Below are positions 1 through 8,132 of a stretch of 64,000 bases of DNA, one piece after another. The notes under the pieces were generated by a model. That model saw only the letters and a program-made list of their open reading frames with translations. It searched no databases and had not been told where the DNA came from. Location of the stretch: positions 806,001-870,000 of the forward strand of contig DATMFO010000003.1 of assembly GCA_035556135.1 (NCBI GenBank), given 5' to 3'. Source of the stretch: ZC4RG30 sp035556135. GTDB taxonomy: Bacteria; Pseudomonadota; Gammaproteobacteria; Steroidobacterales; Steroidobacteraceae. A program made the translations under genes and the position numbers. Position 1 is the stretch's first letter, and every line of letters begins with the position of its first letter.

Positions 1-411
1 CGCCACCAGGTCCTCGATGGTGCGGTAGACAAAACAATGCGCGCGCTCGCGGCCGGGGATGGGCGGCACGAAAGGATAGGAACCGGTGGCCAGCACGAGC
101 TTGTCGTATTCCAGCACGCGCCCTGTATTCGTCGTCACGCGCCTGGCAGCGCGGTCGATAGACTCGGCGCGCTCGTTCAGGTGCAGGCCGATGCCGCCCT
201 TCTCGAAGAAGCCCTCGGGAACCAGCGAGAGATCCTCGGCTGTCTTGCCGCTGAAGAAGCTTGTGAGTCCCACCCGGTCGTAGGCCGGGCGCGGTTCCTC
301 GCACAGCACCGTGACGGTATATTCATGCGGCAGCGCGCACAACTTCTCGAGCAGGCGCTGACCCACCATGCCATTGCCGATCACCAGCAGCCTGCGTCGT
401 GTCTGTGTCAT
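1..411 (-). CDS. nirB: Nitrite reductase [NAD(P)H] large subunit, N-terminal part (cut by window edge)
   Basis: The first 137 codons of a leftward gene that runs off the window. NirB is the cytoplasmic siroheme/Fe-S/FAD subunit that reduces nitrite to ammonium. Visible is the N-terminal FAD-binding Rossmann motif (VIGNGMVG, about residues 10-17), followed by the family pattern PAYDRVGLT and the second dinucleotide-binding stretch LVLATGSYPF. The ATG at 411 is preceded by AGGGG with 7 nt spacing. It lies 13 bp downstream of the nitrate/nitrite porter stop, so the two are probably one transcript. The siroheme-binding C-terminus is outside the window. Identification rests on the N-terminus plus the nitrate-gene context. 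Confidence 0.88.
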   Translation of the reverse strand, partial: MTQTRRRLLVIGNGMVGQRLLEKLCALPHEYTVTVLCEEPRPAYDRVGLTSFFSGKTAEDLSLVPEGFFEKGGIGLHLNERAESIDRAARRVTTNTGRVLEYDKLVLATGSYPFVPPIPGRERAHCFVYRTIEDLVA

Positions 412-424
412 TTGATGTCCCCTG

Positions 425-1690
425 TCAGATGCGCGCCTGCACGACGGCGCCCCAGGTGGTGCGCCAGCGCCGCTTCACGCCAGCCAGTCCGACCAGTGCC
501 AGCAGCGCGATGCTGCCGAACAGGAAGAAGCCGCCCGAGTACTGGCCGGAGAACTGGCGCGCCACACCGAGGCTGGAGGCGAGAAAGAATCCGCCCACGC
601 CGCCGGCCATGCCCACCAGCCCTGTCATCACGCCGATCTCCTCGCGGAAGCGCTGCGGCACGAGCTGGAACACCGCGCCGTTGGCCATGCCCAGCGCCAG
701 CATCGCCACCACCAGCACCGACAGCGCTGAAAGCGCCGTGGGCAGGTTGGTGCCGACCACGAAAAGCCCGGCAGCGGCGACGCAGTACATCAGCATCAGC
801 GAGCGGATACCGCCGACGCGATCAGCCAGCGCGCCCCCGAAGGGCCGCACCAGCGAGCCGGCAAAAACGCAGGCGGCAGTGAGGTAGCCGGCCGTCACCG
901 GCGACAGGGCGTACTGGTCGTTGAAATAGATGGTGAGCGAGGAAGACAGTCCGGAGAAGCCGCCGAAACTCACGGCATAGAAAAACATGAACCACCAGGC
1001 ATCAGGGGACTTCAGCGGCGCCAGGTATGCCGCCAGTGGTCTGCTCGGCGGATTGTTCGGACTGTCCTTTGCCAGCAATGTGTACACGGCAAGCGCCACC
1101 AGCAGCGGCAGCACGGCCAGTCCGATCACGTTCTGCCAGCCGAAAGCAATGGCCAGTGCCGGCGCAAACAGTGCCGCCAGCGCAGTGCCCGAGTTGCCCG
1201 CTCCGGCGATGCCCAGCGCGGTGCCCTGGTAGTGCGGCGGATACCAGCGCGAGGCCAGTGGCAATGCCACCGCGAAGGCAGCGCCCGCCACGCCCAGCAC
1301 CAGCGCCAGCGACAGCACGCCGGCAAAGGAATGGATGCCCACCATCCAGGCGGCCATCAGGCCAATGATCACCAGCAGCTGGCAGATCAGGCCGGTGCGC
1401 CGCGGCTTCAGGTGATCCACCATCACCCCGGCAGGAATGCGCAGCAGTGCGCCGGCAAGCACGGGGGTCGCTACCATCAGGCCCTTCTGCGCAGGAGTGA
1501 GGCCGAGGTCGGTTGCTATGGCAACACCCAATGGACCCAGCATCACCCACACCATGAAGCTGATGTCGAAATAGAAGAATGCGGCGAACAGCGTTGGCCG
1601 ATGGCCTGCCTTCCAGAAACCTGCATCCATCAGGTGGTCACCATGGGAGGGGATTACTAGTGATGGCAGGTGCAACTGTTGTGCCATCAT
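425..1690 (-). CDS. NNP-family nitrate/nitrite MFS transporter (NasA/NarK type)
   Basis: A 421-residue major facilitator with about 12 membrane segments. It carries both NNP signatures: an early glycine-rich GAGNSGT in the middle of the first half and GLVGMAGGVGGFFL in the second half. The family moves nitrate and/or nitrite across the inner membrane. The reading frame is open further upstream, but that part overlaps the divergent kinase gene and does not look coding. I chose the ATG at 1690 (MMAQQ), preceded by AGGGG at 7 nt. nirB follows 13 bp after its stop, so the porter supplies an assimilatory pathway. This is a second uptake system beside the nrt ABC genes. Direction and nitrate/nitrite preference cannot be read from sequence. 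Confidence 0.9.
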   Translation of the reverse strand: MMAQQLHLPSLVIPSHGDHLMDAGFWKAGHRPTLFAAFFYFDISFMVWVMLGPLGVAIATDLGLTPAQKGLMVATPVLAGALLRIPAGVMVDHLKPRRTGLICQLLVIIGLMAAWMVGIHSFAGVLSLALVLGVAGAAFAVALPLASRWYPPHYQGTALGIAGAGNSGTALAALFAPALAIAFGWQNVIGLAVLPLLVALAVYTLLAKDSPNNPPSRPLAAYLAPLKSPDAWWFMFFYAVSFGGFSGLSSSLTIYFNDQYALSPVTAGYLTAACVFAGSLVRPFGGALADRVGGIRSLMLMYCVAAAGLFVVGTNLPTALSALSVLVVAMLALGMANGAVFQLVPQRFREEIGVMTGLVGMAGGVGGFFLASSLGVARQFSGQYSGGFFLFGSIALLALVGLAGVKRRWRTTWGAVVQARI

Positions 1691-1790
1691 GCGAATGCCC
1701 CTGCGGGCCCCTGCGGCCCTGCCAGAACATGCGGTGGCGCAGCCCTGCCGCGAAATGGGGCAAGGCTGGTTCAAAGTGGAGCAAGCGCGC

Positions 1791-3494
1791 ATGACGGGAT
1801 CGCGGCAGCTGCGGGTCAATGCTGACTTCTGCAGCAACATCGGACGACGCGAATCCAACCAGGACTTCGTGGCACTGTCGTGTGACACCGACGACGCGCG
1901 CTACGGACATGTGGTGGCGGTTGCTGACGGCGTCAGTGCCGGCACGGCAGGACGCATGGCGGCAGAGCTTGCAGTGCGCCACTTCATCGACGCGTACTAC
2001 AGCGCCAATCCCACCCATGGCGTGGCACGCAACGCGGCGCAGGCGATGGCGGCCTTCAATGCCTGGCTGCATGCCAGCGCCGGCACCGACGCCAGGTTGA
2101 GACATGCGGCCACGACCTTCACTGCCATCGTGATGGCCGGTCGGGACGCGCATGTGATCCACGTGGGTGACTCGCGCGCCTGGCTGCTGCACGACGGTGA
2201 ACTCACGCAGCTCACCACCGACCACACGCTGCAGCAGCCGGAACGCGAGCACCTGCTGCTGCGCGCCCTCGGCATGGAAGCCACGCTGCGCCTGGACCAC
2301 CATCGCCATGCACTGCGCCCGCACGACCGGCTGCTGCTCAGCACCGACGGCGTGCACGCCAGTCTTGGCGCGGCGCGCCTGCGCGCGCTGCTGCTGCGGC
2401 GCCGCTCGCCTGCGGAAGACGCCGCGGCCATCGTCGAGGCTGCACTGGAAGCCGGCAGCCAGGACAACGCCACTTGCGCCATCATCGACGTGCTCGAGGT
2501 TCCCGAGATCGGCACGCGCGAACTGTTCGCGCAGATCGCCGCGCTGCCACTGGCACCGCCGCCGGCCGTGGGCGAACAGGTGGATGGCTTCCGCATCCAG
2601 GGCCTGCTTTCCAGTGGCCGCTACAGCCGCCTGCTGCGCGCCACGGATGAAGAAGCTGGTGGCGAAGTGGTGCTGAAGTTTCCCGACACACAGGTGGCCC
2701 CCGCGTCCACCTGGCACCACGCCTTCGTGCGCGAGGCCTGGGTGGCAGCGCGCCTGCACAGCCCCTGGCTGGGCGAGACCATCGAGTTGCCGCCCGGCCG
2801 CCAGACCCGCCTGTATTCCGTGATGCCGCTGTATGCGGGCGAGACACTGGAGGAAAGGCTCAGGCGCGGTCCCCCGGTCGGGCTGGACGAAGGCATGGCC
2901 GTTGCCCTGAAGCTGGTGCGCGCCACAGCCACCCTGCACCGCGCCGGGGTGATCCACCGCGACATCAAGCCGGAGAATGTGCTGCTGGAGCGCGATGGTG
3001 GCCTGCGCCTGCTCGACCTGGGCGTGGTACGGCTGCCGATGCTGGAGGAGGTTCCAGGCGGAGAGATTCCCGGCACGCCCAGCTACATGGCCCCGGAACT
3101 CTTCGACGGCCAGCCGGGCGACGAGCTCTCCGACCAGTACGCAGTCGGCGTGACCTTGTACCGGATGTTCTCGCGGCGCTTTCCGTACGGGGAGATTGAA
3201 CCTTTCTCGCGTCCGCGCTTCGGCAAGCCGACGCCGCTGGCACGGCACCGCCCCGACCTGCCCGCCTGGCTTGATCACCTGCTCTCGCGCACGCTGGCCG
3301 TCGAACGCAGTGTGCGCTTCGGCGATGTACTGGAGCTGTCGATGGAGCTGGAGAGCGGCATGGAGCGCGGCGTGCCGGTGGTGCTGCGACAGGTGCCGCT
3401 GTACGAGCGCAATCCGCTGCGCTTCTGGCAGGCGGTGAGCGCGCTGCTGGCCATCCTTCTGCTGCTCAGCCTTGGCCTGCACGTGCATTGCTGA
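1791..3494 (+). CDS. Bifunctional PP2C phosphatase / Ser-Thr protein kinase with C-terminal membrane anchor
   Basis: 567 residues. The N-terminal PP2C-like phosphatase (about 10-235) has RRESNQD, VADGVSAG, HVGDSRAWLL, STDGVHASLG and a final DNATCAI. A protein kinase follows (about 265-535) with the lysine in VVLKF, catalytic HRDIKPENVLL, DLG in place of DFG, and GTPSYMAPELF. The end is a hydrophobic segment (about 545-565), so the catalytic domains probably face the cytoplasm from the inner membrane. Start at 1791 is chosen from GGAG 9 nt upstream and the family N-terminus. The gene is divergent from the porter. A kinase of the same design sits in the Pseudomonas nirB/nasA cluster (PA1782), so a link to nitrate assimilation is likely, but substrates are unknown. 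Its 3' end overlaps nasS by 29 bp, tail to tail. Confidence 0.9.
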   Translation: MTGSRQLRVNADFCSNIGRRESNQDFVALSCDTDDARYGHVVAVADGVSAGTAGRMAAELAVRHFIDAYYSANPTHGVARNAAQAMAAFNAWLHASAGTDARLRHAATTFTAIVMAGRDAHVIHVGDSRAWLLHDGELTQLTTDHTLQQPEREHLLLRALGMEATLRLDHHRHALRPHDRLLLSTDGVHASLGAARLRALLLRRRSPAEDAAAIVEAALEAGSQDNATCAIIDVLEVPEIGTRELFAQIAALPLAPPPAVGEQVDGFRIQGLLSSGRYSRLLRATDEEAGGEVVLKFPDTQVAPASTWHHAFVREAWVAARLHSPWLGETIELPPGRQTRLYSVMPLYAGETLEERLRRGPPVGLDEGMAVALKLVRATATLHRAGVIHRDIKPENVLLERDGGLRLLDLGVVRLPMLEEVPGGEIPGTPSYMAPELFDGQPGDELSDQYAVGVTLYRMFSRRFPYGEIEPFSRPRFGKPTPLARHRPDLPAWLDHLLSRTLAVERSVRFGDVLELSMELESGMERGVPVVLRQVPLYERNPLRFWQAVSALLAILLLLSLGLHVHC

Positions 3495-4551
3495 CCTGCT
3501 TTGCGGTCGCCGCCGCGTGGACGTCGGCGCGGAAACTTGCCGCCGCGGCCTGCAGCGCTGCCGCATCCTGCGGCGCCTGCCCCGCGCGCTGCATGCGCTC
3601 CAGCAGCATGGCGGCATCTTCCGGCCGGGGACACGTGGACTGGCGGTCAAGCACCAGGAATCCTTCACGGCGTGACGGCGCCGCACCCGGCTCCAGCACC
3701 AGCTCGGCATTCAGCGCGCCGAGCAGCAGCGAGGCCGGTGCGCCGACATAGCGCGGCTGCGAAAGCAGGCGCGCGAGCTCGGGACGGTTGGCCGGATCGT
3801 ACGCCCAGTCCGCTGCCGCTGCGATGGCACGCACCAGCGCCGCCACGCCTTCCGGATGTTGCTGCAGGAAATCCGCGCGCACGCCGAGCACCTTCTCCGG
3901 CGGACGCGGCCAGATCTCGCTGCCCACCGCGACGATGGTGCCGAGGCCGGCCTGCACCGCCAGGCTGCTCCAGGGTTCTCCCACACAGAAGCCATCGACC
4001 TGGCCGGTGCGGATGGCCTCCACCAGCAGCGGCGGCGGCACCACGACCAGCCGGAGGTCGCGGTCCGCATCGATGCCGCCCAGTGCCAGCCAGTCGCGCA
4101 GCTGGTAGTGATGACAGGAGAAAGGGAACACCATGGCCAGCGTGATCGGCTCGCCGCCGTCGGCCCGCAGCGCCGCGCCCAGGGCCCGCGCCTGCACGTC
4201 TGGTCGCGCCCCGACGCTGGCGCCATGTGCCTGCATCCGCTGCCACAGCGGCGGGGACACCGTGATCGCGTTGCCGCCCACGCCCAGTGCGGCAGGCGCC
4301 ACGCAGGGCACGTCGCCGGGACTGCGCCCGAGGTTGGAGGCCAGCACCATCGGGCCCAGCATCTGCGCGGCGTCGAAGTGGCCCACGGTGATGCGGTCGC
4401 GCACATTGGCCCACGAGGCCTCCCGCACCAGCCGCAGCCGCAGGCCCTGCTGCGCGGCGAAGCATTTCTCGTGCGCGGCAACCAGCAGCGCGCAATCCAG
4501 CAGCGGCATGAAACCGACGCTCATGACCAGGGGCGTACTGCGTTCGTTCAT
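3466..4551 (-). CDS. nasS: NasS-type nitrate-sensing protein (NrtA-like fold, cytoplasmic)
   Basis: 361 residues related to the nitrate-binding protein NrtA (shared patterns VGFMPLLDCA, FDAAQMLGPM, GNAITVS, HYQLRDWL, CVGEPW). It has no signal peptide, as expected for the cytoplasmic sensor NasS. In characterised NasS-NasT systems NasS sequesters NasT without nitrate and releases it when nitrate or nitrite binds. The gene follows nasT directly: the nasT stop and nasS ATG overlap as ATGA (4548-4551), so they are translationally coupled at presumably matched levels. Its downstream end overlaps the convergent kinase gene. An alternative reading is a second transporter-binding protein, but the missing signal and the partner argue for NasS. 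Confidence 0.88.
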   Translation of the reverse strand: MNERSTPLVMSVGFMPLLDCALLVAAHEKCFAAQQGLRLRLVREASWANVRDRITVGHFDAAQMLGPMVLASNLGRSPGDVPCVAPAALGVGGNAITVSPPLWQRMQAHGASVGARPDVQARALGAALRADGGEPITLAMVFPFSCHHYQLRDWLALGGIDADRDLRLVVVPPPLLVEAIRTGQVDGFCVGEPWSSLAVQAGLGTIVAVGSEIWPRPPEKVLGVRADFLQQHPEGVAALVRAIAAAADWAYDPANRPELARLLSQPRYVGAPASLLLGALNAELVLEPGAAPSRREGFLVLDRQSTCPRPEDAAMLLERMQRAGQAPQDAAALQAAAASFRADVHAAATAKQVSNARAGQG

Positions 4552-5138
4552 GGCTTCAGCAGCCCCGCTGCGGTGATCACGCTGCGGGCGACTTCCGCCA
4601 GGCGCAGGTTGTTGTCCATTGCGGCCTTGCGCAGGGCTTCATAGGCCTGCTCCTCGTTGAGGCCGCGTTGCTGCATCAGGATTCCCCTGGCGCGGTCGAT
4701 CAGCTTGCGATCCGCCAGCTGCTTGCGGGTGTCGTCCAGTTCGGTGCGCAGCTTCTCGAAGGCGCGGAAGCGGCTCACCGAGGTCTCCACGATGGCGCGC
4801 ACGCGCTCCTTGCGCAGTCCGTCCACCACATAGGCGCTGACGCCGGCATCGATGGCGGCCTCGATGGTGCCGCGATCGGCCGTGTCCACGAACATCGCCA
4901 CCGGCTTCTGCACCACCCGCGACACCTGGAACATCTGCTCCAGCACGTCGCGGTTGGGGTTTTCAAGGTCGATGAGGATCACGTCCGGCTGCTCATCGAG
5001 GATGCGGCGCATCAGGTTCTGCATGTCACGCACCACCACCAGGTCGGCATATCCGGCTTCGCGCAGCCCTTCCTCCAGGATGGTGGCCCTGGCGAGGTTC
5101 TGGTCGACGATGAGGACGCGCGGCTGGAAATCGGTCAT
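4548..5138 (-). CDS. nasT: NasT: ANTAR-domain RNA-binding antiterminator
   Basis: 196 residues. An N-terminal receiver-like domain (about 6-120) has aspartate 57 in LIDLENP, but VDQN where most receivers have an acidic pair. A helical linker precedes a C-terminal ANTAR domain (about 130-192) with the typical RKLIDRARGILMQQRGLNEEQAYE pattern split across positions 145-170. ANTAR proteins bind paired hexaloop hairpins in leader RNA and prevent termination. The matching target is in this window, in the nrtA leader (10563-10643). The gene lies 25 bp after the outer membrane barrel gene and overlaps nasS, so it is transcribed within the operon it is predicted to control. Confidence 0.92.
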   Translation of the reverse strand: MTDFQPRVLIVDQNLARATILEEGLREAGYADLVVVRDMQNLMRRILDEQPDVILIDLENPNRDVLEQMFQVSRVVQKPVAMFVDTADRGTIEAAIDAGVSAYVVDGLRKERVRAIVETSVSRFRAFEKLRTELDDTRKQLADRKLIDRARGILMQQRGLNEEQAYEALRKAAMDNNLRLAEVARSVITAAGLLKP

Positions 5139-5163
5139 GCGTGGGGTGGGCGGCGTTCATGGC

Positions 5164-6426
5164 CTACCAGACGTAGTCCACCTGCGCCCACAGCTTGCGA
5201 GTATCGCGCACTGCGGCCGGAGTCGTCGTCGCCGCGGAGTAGTCGGCCAGCTTCAATGTGCCGGTGAAGCGGCGGAACCTCGCGGAAAGTTGCACGTCCC
5301 ACTCACTGCCGTAGTCAATCGAGGCAATGTCGGATTCATAGTCGTGCCAGCTAGCGGCAAGACTAACCGTTTCGAACGGACCCACGCCCTTGCGGGTGTA
5401 GCCGGCGTTCACATAGGTATCGCTCAGGCCGTTCGCCGGTGTGGCGAGGAACTTGTCGGCCCAGCCCTGGAACTTGTGCAACGTGGCCAGCGGTGTGGCG
5501 AATCCCTTCACGCCATCGCCTTCGAGCAACTCGTAACCGGCACCGAGGCTGTACTGCCGGAATGATGCGGTGAGCTCCGCCAGCAGGTAGTCGTTGCTGA
5601 ATTCCAGCGGGTTGTCGCCGCGGTCCTGCTGGGTCGCCCAGGAGGCGACGTAACCCAGCTTGAACTTCGACACCGGCCGCTCGCCCTGCAATCTCAGACC
5701 CACCGTCTGCGTGCTGTCCCGCAGCGGTACTGGCGCCTGCTCGAATTCCACCAGGTAACCGAAGCCCGTGAGCTTGCCGACCGGCAGCTGCCAGGAAACG
5801 TTGGCCAGGAAGGTGTCGCCGGTGAAGCGGCCGTCATTCGCACCATCCAGGCCCTCGGGCCCGAACACGCGATTCACCCGGTTTACGTAGCTCACGTCGA
5901 TGGTGACATCGGGAATGGTCTTGTTGACCACGCGCAAGGCGTCGAAGGTCTGCTCGTTCTGTCGCCAGCCCACGTTGCCGACAAACCGATGATCGTCCAG
6001 CGCGATGCGCTGGCGGCCCAGCGTGATGGTGGTGCCGGGCAGGCTGGCATTGGTCAGCTGCAGGCGGTTAAGTTCGTATGCCTCGGGGTCAGCCACCACC
6101 GGATAGGCAGTCTTGCCATTGACGGTGCTGTTGTAGTCGGTCATCAGCGGCCAGAGGAAATCACCTTCGGCCAGCAGCGTGGTGTTCCATGCCTTGCCGG
6201 TTTCAAAGCCCAGCCGGCCGCGCAGCGTGAGGGCACTGGCATCTTCGCCGAAGGACTCCTGGTCCACCGATTCGGAACGCAGCCTGAGATCGGCCAGCAT
6301 ACGGGTCTCGCCGATGGCTCCAGCCAGGGGCGACGGGCTGGCCGCCTGCGCGCCCGTAGCCAGCAGTCCGGCCACCACACCACCGAGCATCCAGCCTGGC
6401 TTCGCACACTTGTTCGAGGGCTTCAT
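5164..6426 (-). CDS. Outer membrane beta-barrel protein, alginate-export-like family
   Basis: 420 residues with a signal peptide (about 1-32, ending AQA-ASP), then alternating amphipathic strands, many aromatic girdle residues, and a C-terminal aromatic residue (YVW) typical of outer membrane barrels. The pattern LGRQRIALDDHRFVGNVGWRQN matches alginate-export-type proteins. I chose ATG 6426: the upstream ATG at 6438 is directly abutted by AGGAG, whereas 6426 sits 12 nt after it. It lies between the double ABC ATPase and nasT with 25 bp gaps on each side, inside the nrt operon. A role as a nitrate-specific outer membrane channel is inferred from position only; alginate export itself is unlikely here. 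Confidence 0.8.
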   Translation of the reverse strand: MKPSNKCAKPGWMLGGVVAGLLATGAQAASPSPLAGAIGETRMLADLRLRSESVDQESFGEDASALTLRGRLGFETGKAWNTTLLAEGDFLWPLMTDYNSTVNGKTAYPVVADPEAYELNRLQLTNASLPGTTITLGRQRIALDDHRFVGNVGWRQNEQTFDALRVVNKTIPDVTIDVSYVNRVNRVFGPEGLDGANDGRFTGDTFLANVSWQLPVGKLTGFGYLVEFEQAPVPLRDSTQTVGLRLQGERPVSKFKLGYVASWATQQDRGDNPLEFSNDYLLAELTASFRQYSLGAGYELLEGDGVKGFATPLATLHKFQGWADKFLATPANGLSDTYVNAGYTRKGVGPFETVSLAASWHDYESDIASIDYGSEWDVQLSARFRRFTGTLKLADYSAATTTPAAVRDTRKLWAQVDYVW

Positions 6427-6451
6427 CCTGGTTTCCATCTCCTGTTGTGGC

Positions 6452-8131
6452 TCACGCAGCCGCCGCGGACGCGTGTTCGTGCTCTTCGAGGAATCCGAGC
6501 AGTTCGGCCCGGTAGTCGTAGTAACGCGGATGTGCCAGCAGCGCCTGCCGGTTGCGCGGTCGCGGCAGGTCCACCGACATCACCTTGCCGATGCGGGCGG
6601 CCGGTCCGTTGGTCATCATCACCACGCGGTCCGCCAGCAGGATGGCCTCGTCCACGTCATGGGTGACGCAGATGGCGGTGACGCGGCTCTTCTTCCACAC
6701 GTCCATCAGCACTTCCTGCAGTTCCCAGCGCGTAAGCGCATCCAGCATCCCGAATGGCTCGTCCAGCAGCAGCAGCTTGGGTGAGAGCGCGAAGGCGCGG
6801 GCGAGTCCCACCCGTTGCTTCATGCCGTTGGAAAGTTCGCTGGCGCCACGATCCATGGCATCGGCCAGCCCCACGCGCGCGAGGTAGTACTCGATGATGT
6901 CGCGCCGCTCCGCGGCAGTGGCATGGGGGAAAACCCGTTCCACCCCCAGCGCCACGTTCTGGCGCGCGGTCAGCCAGGGCAGCAGGTTTGGCGCCTGGAA
7001 TACCACGCCGCGATCCGGACCCGCCGTGTGCACTTCGCGGCCGTCGAGCACGATGGCACCGCCGCTGTTTTCTGTCAGGCCGGCCACCATCGACAGCACC
7101 GTCGACTTGCCGCATCCGGAGTGGCCGATCAGCGAGATGAACTCGCCGCGGGCGATGTCGAGCGAAAAGCCCTCGACCACCGTGAGCTGGCCGCGTCGAG
7201 TCGGGTAGACCTTGTCGACGGCGTGGAACTCGACGAATTTCGCCGGGTTCTCCGCCGGCCGTGGCTTGTTGGCATTGCGCAGCGCGCGTGGCCTGGTGGC
7301 GCTCAGCGGCGTGACTTCCGGCAGGCTCACCACTGCATCCCGCCTGGCCGCGCGACTCTCGCCCAGGGCCTGCAGGCAAGCGGTGATCCGGGCGCGCAGC
7401 GCCTTGAAGTGGGGATGGTCGTTGACGCTGTGCCGCTCGCGCGGTCGCGGCAGTTCGACGCGGAACTCACGGCCGAGGCCGTCGCCCGCGCCAGCCGGCA
7501 GCATCGTGATCACGCGGTCGGCCAGCAGCAGCGCTTCATCCACGTCGTTGGTGACCAGCACCACCGTGCGCCGCTGCTGCTCCCAGATGGCCTCGATCTC
7601 GTCCTGCAGCCGCGCGCGGGTGAGCGCATCCAGCGCCGACAGCGGCTCATCCAGCAGCAGCAGCTCAGGCTCCATCGCCAGTGCACGCGCCACCGCCACC
7701 CGCTGCCGCATGCCGCCGGAGAGCTCGGCCGGGCGCCGGTCTTCCGCATGCGCCAGCCCCACCATTTTCACGTAGCGCTCCACCAGCTGCGCTCGCGCGG
7801 AACCAGGCCGGTCGCCGTGGACGGCATCCACCGCCAGCCTCACATTGCCGGTCACGGTGAGCCAGGGCATCAGCGAATAGTTCTGGAACACCACCGCGCG
7901 GGCGGGATCCGCCCCGTTCACCGGACGACCCTTGAACAGCACCTGCCCGGAATCCGGCGCAACCAGTCCGGCCAGTGTGGCCACCAGGGTGGTCTTGCCG
8001 CTGCCCGAGTAACCCACCAGCGCGACGAACTCGCCCTCCGCGATGGACAGGCTCACGTCGCGCAGCACCGGCAGCCGCACACCATCCTGGGAATAGGACT
8101 TGCACACGTTCTTCAGTTCGAGGAACGACAT
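6452..8131 (-). CDS. Nitrate ABC transporter, two ATPase domains fused in one protein
   Basis: 559 residues with two complete ABC ATPase cassettes in tandem. The first has Walker A GYSGSGKTT (about 40-48), LSGGMRQR and LLLLDEPLSALD. The second (from about 300) has Walker A GHSGCGKST, signature LSNGMKQR (N replacing one G), and LLLLDEPFGMLD. Both keep the switch histidine region (NDVDEA, THDVDEA: the first has N where the second has H). A Pro/Arg-rich linker joins them. NrtC and NrtD are separate genes in cyanobacteria; here both are in one chain and there is no NrtA-like regulatory domain. It starts one base after the nrtB stop. It powers nitrate/nitrite uptake with NrtA and NrtB. Confidence 0.9.
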   Translation of the reverse strand: MSFLELKNVCKSYSQDGVRLPVLRDVSLSIAEGEFVALVGYSGSGKTTLVATLAGLVAPDSGQVLFKGRPVNGADPARAVVFQNYSLMPWLTVTGNVRLAVDAVHGDRPGSARAQLVERYVKMVGLAHAEDRRPAELSGGMRQRVAVARALAMEPELLLLDEPLSALDALTRARLQDEIEAIWEQQRRTVVLVTNDVDEALLLADRVITMLPAGAGDGLGREFRVELPRPRERHSVNDHPHFKALRARITACLQALGESRAARRDAVVSLPEVTPLSATRPRALRNANKPRPAENPAKFVEFHAVDKVYPTRRGQLTVVEGFSLDIARGEFISLIGHSGCGKSTVLSMVAGLTENSGGAIVLDGREVHTAGPDRGVVFQAPNLLPWLTARQNVALGVERVFPHATAAERRDIIEYYLARVGLADAMDRGASELSNGMKQRVGLARAFALSPKLLLLDEPFGMLDALTRWELQEVLMDVWKKSRVTAICVTHDVDEAILLADRVVMMTNGPAARIGKVMSVDLPRPRNRQALLAHPRYYDYRAELLGFLEEHEHASAAAA

Positions 8132-8132
8132 G

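Noticed and set aside
1697..1716. Tandem 10-bp repeat GCCCCTGCGG upstream of the nitrate porter
   Set aside because: Only two copies in GC-rich DNA; I could not fold it into an ANTAR-type leader or terminator, so no function is claimed.
1638..3710. 690-residue leftward frame opposite the kinase-phosphatase gene
   Set aside because: It is antisense to a gene with clear PP2C and kinase motifs, rich in Arg/Gln/His, and resembles no family; long shadow frames are common in high-GC DNA.
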